Source: Plumapathes pennacea (taxonomy: Eukaryota > Cnidaria > Anthozoa > Antipatharia > Myriopathidae). From it: DNA of 64,000 nt. Position 1 is the stretch's first letter, and every line of letters starts with the position of its first letter. Of the stretch, positions 57,024 through 64,000 are shown one piece after another. Made by a program: the position numbers and the translations under genes. The DNA is taken from contig OZ038471.1 of assembly GCA_964036295.1 (NCBI GenBank), positions 3,713,001 through 3,777,000 on the forward strand, read 5' to 3'. The notes beneath the pieces were generated by a model. It had not been told where the DNA came from and did no database searches. It saw only the letters and a list, made by a program, of their open reading frames with translations.

Positions 57024-60000
57024 ATGGCAGATCAACAGCACCAATTAAAGTTAGTCACCAGACTACTGAAGATTGCTGAAGAAAATGGAAGTGAAGTGCT
57101 AGAAGGAAATGCCCATGAAGCTCTTGGTATATGTTATCAAGTCGCTAACAAGAAGGAAAAGGCCATAGAACATTATGAAAACAACCTGAAGATCTCAAAG
57201 CAAATGAAAGATAAAAAAGGCGAAGGAAATGCTTATGATCAACTTGGTTACTGTTATGCTTCACTCAGTCAGTACGACAAGGCAATAGAACATTATAAAA
57301 TGCATCTAAAGATCGCGAAACAAATTAGAGACAAAGCTGGTGAAGGAAGTGCAATAGGAAACCTTGGAACTTGCTATCGTCGTCTCGGTCAGTACGACAA
57401 GGCAATAGAACATTATGAAATGCATCTGAACATCGCGAAACAAATTGGAGACAAAGCTGGTGAAGGAAGTGCCATAGGAAACCTTGGAACTTGCTATCAT
57501 TGTCTTGGTCAATACGACAAGGCAATAGATCGTTATGAAATGCATCTGAACATCGCGAAACAAATTGGAGACAAAGCTGGTGAAGGAAATGCCATAGGAA
57601 ACCTTGGAACTTGCTATCATTGTCTCGGTCAGTACGACAAGGCAATCGAACAACATGAAATGCATCTCAACATTGCGAAACAAATTGGAAACAAAGCTGG
57701 TGAAGGAAGTACCATAGGAAACCTTGGAAATTGCTATCATTGTCTCGGTCAGTACGACAAGGCAATAGAACAATATGAAATGCATCTCAACATTGCGAAA
57801 CAAATTGGAGACAAAGCTGGTGAAGGAATTGCCATAGGACACCTTGGAAATTGCTATCATTGTCTCGGTCAGTTCGACAAGGCAATAGAACAACATGAAA
57901 TGCATCTAAATATCGCGAAACAAATTAGAGACAAAGCTGGTGAAGGAAGTGCCATAGGAAACCTTGGAAATTGCTACCGTTGTCTCGGTCAGTACGACAA
58001 GGCAATAGAACAATATGAAATGCATCTGAACATTGCGAAACAAATTGGACACAAAACTGGTGAAGGAAATGCCATAGGAAACCTTGGAAATTGCTATCAT
58101 TGTCTCGGTCAGTACGACAAGGCAATAGAACAATATGAAATGCATCTGAACATTGCGAAACAAATTGGAGACAAAGCTGGTGAAGGAAGTACCATAGGAA
58201 ACCTTGGAAATTGCTATCGTTGTCTCGGTCAGTACGACAAGGCAATAGAACAATATGAAATGCATCTGAACATTGCGAAACAAATTGGAGACAAAGCTGG
58301 TGAAGGAAGTGCCATAGGAAACCTTGGAAAGGTTTATCATTGTCTCGGTCAGTACGACAAGACAATGGAACATTATGAAATTAATCTAAACATTTCGAAA
58401 CAAATTGGAAGCAATACATCTGAGACCATCTCATACCAAAACCTCGGACTATCTTGTTACATGCTTGGACAGTACGACAAAGCAGAAGAATGCTACATGG
58501 AAAGCGTAGAATCCTTTGAGAAGTTGTTCAAGAATGCTCCACAGCAGGATCAGTTTATAGTATCTATTCAAGACACTTTTACTACTACTTACAGACAGTT
58601 AGTCACAACTTTGCTTTGCAAAGAGAAGAAAGAAGAAGCTCTTGTGATTGCTGAGAGGGGACGCTCAAGAGCCTTGACTGAGCTTTTAGTTAACGCTCGT
58701 CACGGTGAACGACCAAGTAATGCTCCTGAAACCAAAGCTTTGGAACTTGATGAAATCCTTCGAGTGGTCAAGGTTCTGGACAGGACAGTCATTTATTTTA
58801 CTCTACTAATACAAGACATCTGTACGTGGGTCATACAACGTGACGGAAATGGCATTAATGTTTTGCCTCAAGACCTCGACTGTCAGTTTGGTGATGTTTC
58901 GATTTCTCGTCTGAGAGATTTACTTTCGCTCATCGGAAAAGCAACAAAGTTACTAAAATGCACGTGGCATGGTCAAGTGTGAAGATCGTTCACTGTCGTT
59001 TCTGTACCCTGACGAGTCAAAACAAACGACAGGCAAACGAGAAGCCGAATTGCTCTCCGCCATTAACCCTGCAGAGATTCCCGTTGCACAACAGAGTTGG
59101 CGGTGTGATCTAGCTCCAGGTCCGGCAAGCATGGAATGGAAACAAGCAGCCAAGACACGGTCCCCAGGAAGCAAGTGTCGTGAAGAAGTGGAAGAATCAG
59201 AGTTGAACAGTGTGTTGAAAGATCTATTCCAGATCCTTTTAAGTCCTGCGCGACAGTTGGTGGAAGGGTCACAAGTTGTTGTCGTGCCTGATGGTCCACT
59301 TGCATTGGTTCCATTTGCTGCTCTTATGGATGGAGACGATCACTACGTGGCGGAGACCTTGCAAGTCAGACTTGTTCCTTCACTGGCAACAGCAAAAATA
59401 GTCATGGAGCGCCTAGAAGAACCAGACGTTCAAGCCAGTTCCTTGATCGTGGGAGACCCAGACGTGGATCAAGTTCAGAAAGGCAAAGAGAAAATCCCTG
59501 TAAAGAGATTACCGTTCGCCAAGGCAGAAGCTGAAATGGTTGGAGAGCTTCTTAATGTGGAGCCTTTCACTGCAGAAAGAGCGACCAAAGAAAACTTTCT
59601 TCAAAATGTTGAAAGCGCCAATTTGATCCACATCGCGTCTCATGGAGATATGGAGAGAGGGGAGATCTTGCTCGCCCCAAGCCCCGGAAACGCCGGCAGA
59701 AACTTTGAAGATGTCATGCTGACAATCACCGACCTGGAACGTAAGCGTCTGAGGGCAAAACTGGTTGTCCTGAGTTGTTGTCACAGCGGTCATGGTGAAG
59801 TCAGAGCAGAAGGAGTTATCGGCATCGGTCGAGCATTCCTTGGAGCTGGAGCTCGTGCAGTTCTTGTGACGCTGTGGGCGGTTAACGATGAGGCCACCAA
59901 ATACTTCATGAGAAAGTTCTACCAACACCTGATCTGTGGAAAAAGGGCGAACGCAGCACTCAACGAAGCCATGAAAGCCATGAGAGGGATGGAGAGGTTC

Positions 60001-60614
60001 CGCCATCCCCGTCACTGGGCTCCATTTGTCCTCATTGGAGAAGACGTGGCTCTGTTTGGTAAGTGCCAGAGGGATTCCATACGTCAGGTATATTAAGAAA
60101 AGCTTGGAACTGTATGCGGCAGTCATAAAGTAATGGTAAAAGTACCATTTCAAATTCCTAGTTGCGACTAGAGTATATTACCCAGTCGTGTTTAAATAAT
60201 TTGTGGGACGGTTAATAGAAAGGCGTTCAATTGCTGTCAGTAGAAGTCGGGTGTGAAATTACAATGAAAAATTACTTATAGTTGCAACTAAGGCGGCAAA
60301 AAATATTCAAAGTTGGAAATGATTGTTCCCCAGTGAGTCGTTCACCATAGGGAAGTAACTGCAAACTGATGTTTCCACATTTCTCCTTTTGTAGACGCAA
60401 GCGGGGTTTAATCAAATTACAGGTTTATCAGAATTCAAGGTAAATAAGCAACTCTTACAAGCATGCACGGTAACAAACAGTAATTTTAACTCCCCTCACA
60501 AGCGAATGTCTGTTAAGTAAATCTCTTTATACCCTTTCTTAAATGCCTTTGACAGATTCTGGCGTCACTGACTGCAAGCCGAAGCGCAAATCAAGGACGA
60601 TGGTGGAAATGTAA
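57024..60614 (+). CDS. TPR-CHAT protein with a one-nucleotide frame break
   Basis: Exons 57,024-60,058 and 60,556-60,614. About 12 TPR units of 40 residues (consensus GEGSAIGNLGNCYHCLGQYD...) fill residues 30-510; units 3-10 are almost identical. A CHAT domain follows: the caspase-like peptidase fold named for caspase HetF associated with TPRs. Its catalytic His (IHIASHGD, near 59,640) and Cys (VVLSCCHSGHGE, near 59,780) are both present, as is LVTLWAVNDEATKYFM. The frame stops at 58,980 after KLLKCTWHGQV. The catalytic half resumes in another frame from about 58,958, where one extra T after TTACTAAAA would explain the shift. The 3' half is otherwise open, so the break is either recent or an assembly error. 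The final exon (phase 1 join) encodes DSGVTDCKPKRKSRTMVEM. Confidence 0.82.
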
Positions 60615-62371
60615 CGATTCAGGTTTCAAGTCACTCTTTGAGAAATGTGCACATATTGACTTTTTTTGCTCTTTTTGGTTGTAGTATAGTATTAACAAGG
60701 AACAGTGTCCGAACGCCAACAAAGTGATTGTATATACATGAAGAAAAGGAATACCAGTCAAGTAATTACTTATAAACCAGTATCATCGCAATGTTTCCTT
60801 TACTATGTTCTTAGCAAACAGGTTGAGGTTTAGATTAACTTCTACGTTACCATAGAAATAACATCAGTACTAATATTCCACAAAGTATTCAAAATACGGA
60901 CTAACACGATTTCCGCCTTAGCGTTCAGAAAATGTTTACTGTTTTATAGCCTCTCCATTGGCTTCTTGGAACAAATTTGCACTATACTGCTCGTTTTGTG
61001 TGCTAGCATAATCGCTGGAACTTCCGTAATTCATCGAAAATTGCCTTGGGATTCTTTACCCAAATTCTGAATTTCTTGTGAGAGGCTTTCGGGCGACGGC
61101 GCTAAATAGAGAAACGCAGACTTTGGTTGTCCGTCAAGATATCCCACAAAACTTGTCAGCCCTATATACTCAAATTCGTATACCAGCAACTCATTAGCAA
61201 GCGTTTCCGAGTTTTAAAGAAACTGGGTTGGACCAGATGATATAAAATGGCTGATATAAAAAGTCTTTCGTGGTGTGTCTGTTTAGGCGGTCAAGATTTC
61301 CTAAAGATACATAGGACAAGCACTTTATTAATCCCTGGGAAGCACTCCTTATATAGCAAGCGCTCGCGTTTAACGTAAGAAATTTGAAAATTCGTCTTAA
61401 GGTGAAATTTTGTTGAACGCACTGGTAAATCGATACCCTGGTCCCGGAGGTCGCGAAGCGTGCGGCTTGATAACAGAAAGAAAACTTCTGAAACATCCTT
61501 CATCTATCTACACTATGTGCGGTTTCACATAATGGAAAGCGAGCGATGGTGGCCGACCGATGGAAGATTTTAAATTTGTATATTGGTCAGGCAGAGGTGA
61601 TGTGTTCGCTAAAACGAACAAAAACTGCAATTAATCTTTGCAAAAATGGGAAATAAATTGTCCTATTTTAAACTCCGAGTTAAGTCCCATCTGGCATTTT
61701 AATGCTTCTTTGTTTTTGATATGGAACGTGTTCTTTCTATCCTCAAAGACTGTCAGGGACAGATCCTGGGGCGGGAGACAAAAGGCGGGTACGGGTGAGA
61801 GGGAAAGAAAGAGGGCTTTCTGGTTCCACCCCCCTCCCCCTCCGCCGCTTTTTGTCTATTGTCCCGTTTTCCTGTCGCGCCCAGTTTTCACACTGATCAG
61901 ATGATCGTTTCACGCAAAAATGATTGTTAGAAATTGCGTTGGGAACTAAACTGAGGAGAGGAGAATATGTCCTCTCACTTTGAAATTTTGATTTACTAGT
62001 AAAATATTTTTGATTTTGTAGAGATAAATCGTGGTTTCGTGGAGGAAAATTTCATGAAAAGAATCTTGACTAAATTTTTACGATTTTAAAACCGTCTTGA
62101 TCAACTTTGGGACGAAACTCGAGATTTGCCGACTCTACACTGGAAGCTCTTTGCTTTTTCTCTCGACACCGTTTCAGCGCAGCATCAGTGTTTCTCTTCC
62201 TGTGGTCGGGTTTTTTCTGTCGTCAACAGCGCCACGGGAGAGCGTTTAAGCGCCTTTCAGCGCGTCATGCAGTAACACGACACAATATGGGGCAAGCTTC
62301 AAGAAAATGTTGATAAATACAAAACCCTTGATCGCAGCGCGACCGCTGCCACTTACTTGACGTTACTGAAG
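60615..62371. other. Gene-free stretch between TPR-CHAT and the transmembrane-collagen gene
   Basis: Nothing coding is recognisable. Segmental duplication B begins at about 61,497, after which the sequence matches 52,556 onward. The unique part from about 62,000 probably contains the promoter and 5' UTR of the collagen gene (for example CGTTTCAGCGCAGCATCAGT near 62,170). Confidence 0.6.
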
Positions 62372-63702
62372 ATGGACGGCGGCAAATCCAGAGGCAGTTG
62401 CTTTCTACACCTGGCTGTTCTACTTAATATAGCTATGACAGTGGTCTCTGTCGGTTTCTTGATGTACAGAGTGCACGACCTTGAAGGAAGAGTGTTACGT
62501 TTTGAAAGCGACGAGACGCACGTTCGTCACCCTGGTTATGTCAAAACTAACGATTTAGTTTCCTCGCAAAGGAGCAGGAGATCTGCGGGAAGTTCTAACG
62601 CGTCTGATTGTAAAGAGTGTCGCGAAGCCTGTGTGAAGTTCCTCGGCGCTGGGTCTTCTCAAAAGGTAAGTTAGTCCTGCTCCTTTGTACTATGTATTCA
62701 ATAAAAAGCGATCGCTTTTTGAGCGCCCTTTAGATCTTTACAATTTAATTAGTAACGGTACTATTTTAGCAACGATTTCTCTTTATTTACGTGTTTGCCC
62801 TACTGGCTGACTGCGTGCTATCAAGAAATGGCTTGAAACCCGTCCGGAAACTCTGATATGATCCAAAGGATCTCAGATAGTTGACGTGTCAGCACTGCAT
62901 TTACTCTTGAAGTATAAGGTTAATGATTGTGCGAGATGTTCTTGATTTTATTGTGATTGTTCTGGCATTTAATGCTAAAATATCTAGACTTCAACCGTTT
63001 TCTTGTCAATTTAAAAAATTAAATAGAAATTTAATTTGAGCATAACGTTGTCGTATCCCCGGTGAAGGTCGCCTGTCACCTGATAAAAAAAAAAAAAAAA
63101 AAAAAAGACAAAAAAAAAAAAAAACAAAACAAAGACAAAGAAAATCCATTTGGAAGAGCACGGAATTTTTATCGATGTGTACTCAAGAGCCCTCGGATGG
63201 TGTACTAAAATCTTATCGGCCGTAGACGTCGAAGAGTCGAGAAACGTTTAATCATTCAAGCATGTTTTCCAAAGGTGCGGCTTGTCGGTTCCACTTCCGC
63301 ATGTCTTTATCCCCCCCCCCCCTCTCCCACCATATACACCCGCGTGTCTTGATTTCCCCCCACCACCATCCCCTTCTCCAACCAGATACACTGTATAGGT
63401 ATGTCCCGCCGGGTATCATTTTCAAGCCGGTGTAGCAATCTGAAATGTCACCCCATATTTTGTCCGACCGGACATTTGCGGCCAGGGCCAAAATTAAATG
63501 TGCCCCCAGCATTCCAGTCCAGACTGCAATGTCCGGTCGGACATTACAGTCCAAAGCCAAATTGTACCTGTTTGCTCATTTTAATTGTACACAAAGTGTT
63601 TTGTACCATGTACCGGTCGAAGTTTTTTCAGCCCCCTCTTTGTTTGTATTGTTTTACAGGATCGTAGCAGCTCATCATCAAAGAGCTCAGCGTGTCCAAG
63701 AG
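62372..63702 (+). CDS. Type II transmembrane collagen-like protein, 5' part (gene runs off the window)
   Basis: Exon 1 is 62,372-62,665 (98 codons) and exon 2 is 63,660-63,702. The protein starts MDGGKSRGSCFLHLAVLLNI, a short cytoplasmic end and a signal anchor (about residues 10-32). A helical stem follows (VHDLEGRVLRFESDE), then RSRRSAGSSN, a furin-type R-X-R-R site, then a Cys-rich piece (CKECREACVKF). Exon 2 (DRSSSSSKSSACPRG) ends in phase 1. By comparison with the remnant at 54.1-54.7 kb the next exon should be Gly-X-Y collagen repeat. Anchor, furin site and collagen in that order recall membrane collagens (XIII/XXIII/XXV) and ectodysplasin. The C-terminal domain that would decide lies beyond 64,000. 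Confidence 0.7.
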
Positions 63703-64000
63703 GTACACTGGTAGTATTTTAGCTTTGTGCCAACTTTGTGTTTGACATCTCTGGAAAGTTCTCTACAATTGTCAAACCTGACTATGGCCCTGTAAAACCT
63801 GTTTATAACTTTGTCAAGCCTGTTTTTAACCTTAGTAAGCCTGTTTATAACCCTGTCAAGCCTAAAGACAGATTCTGTATCGAGTACCAGGAATCCAACC
63901 TAATATTTCTTTTTACATCGTCGCACCAATGGAGGGTTGTTAATTCCCTGAGCACTTTATCACATTGGTGAAAGCCTGAAAATAGTGCTTGTCGTAAAAA
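63703..64000. repeat. GTAAAACCTGTTTATAAC tandem words at the window end
   Basis: Repeated (C/T)CTGT(A/C)AA(A/G)CCTG(T/A)TTATAAC-like 17-22-bp words at 63,765-63,860, matching 54,215-54,295 in duplication A. Intronic with respect to the collagen gene. Confidence 0.7.

Larger units (their letters stand above)
61497..64000. other. Segmental duplication B (partner 52,556-54,430)
   Basis: It matches duplication A on both sides of an 815-bp block (about 62,000-62,815) that is present only here and contains the signal-anchor exon. The homology runs to the window end, so the full extent is unknown. An A-rich run at 63,086-63,150 is expanded relative to A. Confidence 0.9.

Noticed and set aside
57306..58373. 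Minus-strand open frames of up to 199 residues with repeated LFYCLVVLTET units
   Set aside because: They are the antisense reading of the 120-nt TPR repeats of the TPR-CHAT gene.

Overview
The window is eukaryotic DNA, AT-rich and intron-rich, and most likely comes from an anthozoan cnidarian, probably a stony coral. Three things point there. The conserved genes (MCM3AP/GANP, an activator-type E2F, NDUFAF8) are animal orthologues with many short exons. Death-effector-domain NB-ARC proteins and TPR-CHAT proteins are expanded in cnidarians. The introns are full of small terminal-inverted-repeat elements and minisatellites. The genus is not determinable from sequence alone. I see no rRNA, tRNA, CRISPR array or autonomous transposon gene.

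Layout. Positions 1-5.8 kb hold no recognisable gene, only repeats. Positions 5.8-26.6 kb (+) hold a complete MCM3AP/GANP gene that I resolved into 41 exons. All splice phases agree and the coding length is 5,622 nt (1,873 residues). Positions 26.7-30.9 kb are intergenic. Positions 30.9-33.9 kb (+) hold a six-exon E2F1/2/3-type gene (418 residues); one of its introns is a textbook U12-type AT-AC intron. Positions 38.6-35.9 kb (-) hold an intronless 894-residue TSP1 / F5-8C (discoidin) / CUB-CUB transmembrane protein, convergent with E2F. Positions 39.5-42.1 kb (+) hold NDUFAF8, a twin-CX9C mitochondrial complex I assembly factor, in three exons with an 18-nt last coding exon.

Positions 42.4-64 kb are a rearranged accessory region. 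Two tandem paralogues (42.7-46.6 and 47.8-52.4 kb) encode DED - NB-ARC - TPR proteins. The downstream copy ends in a transmembrane anchor. The upstream copy has a TAG codon just before that anchor. Next come a decapitated transmembrane-collagen gene (54.1-54.7 kb), a TPR-CHAT gene (57.0-60.6 kb) whose frame is broken by one nucleotide between the TPR and catalytic halves, and a second copy of the collagen segment (62.4 kb to the window end) that keeps its signal-anchor exon and a furin-type site.

How the genes may work together. MCM3AP, E2F and NDUFAF8 are housekeeping genes with no evident link beyond proximity. The 42-64 kb block is the candidate novel system. It joins death-fold nucleotide-switch receptors, in soluble-looking and membrane-anchored versions, with a caspase-like CHAT protease on a TPR scaffold. 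A cell-death or immune role is inference from domain content, not something the sequence proves.
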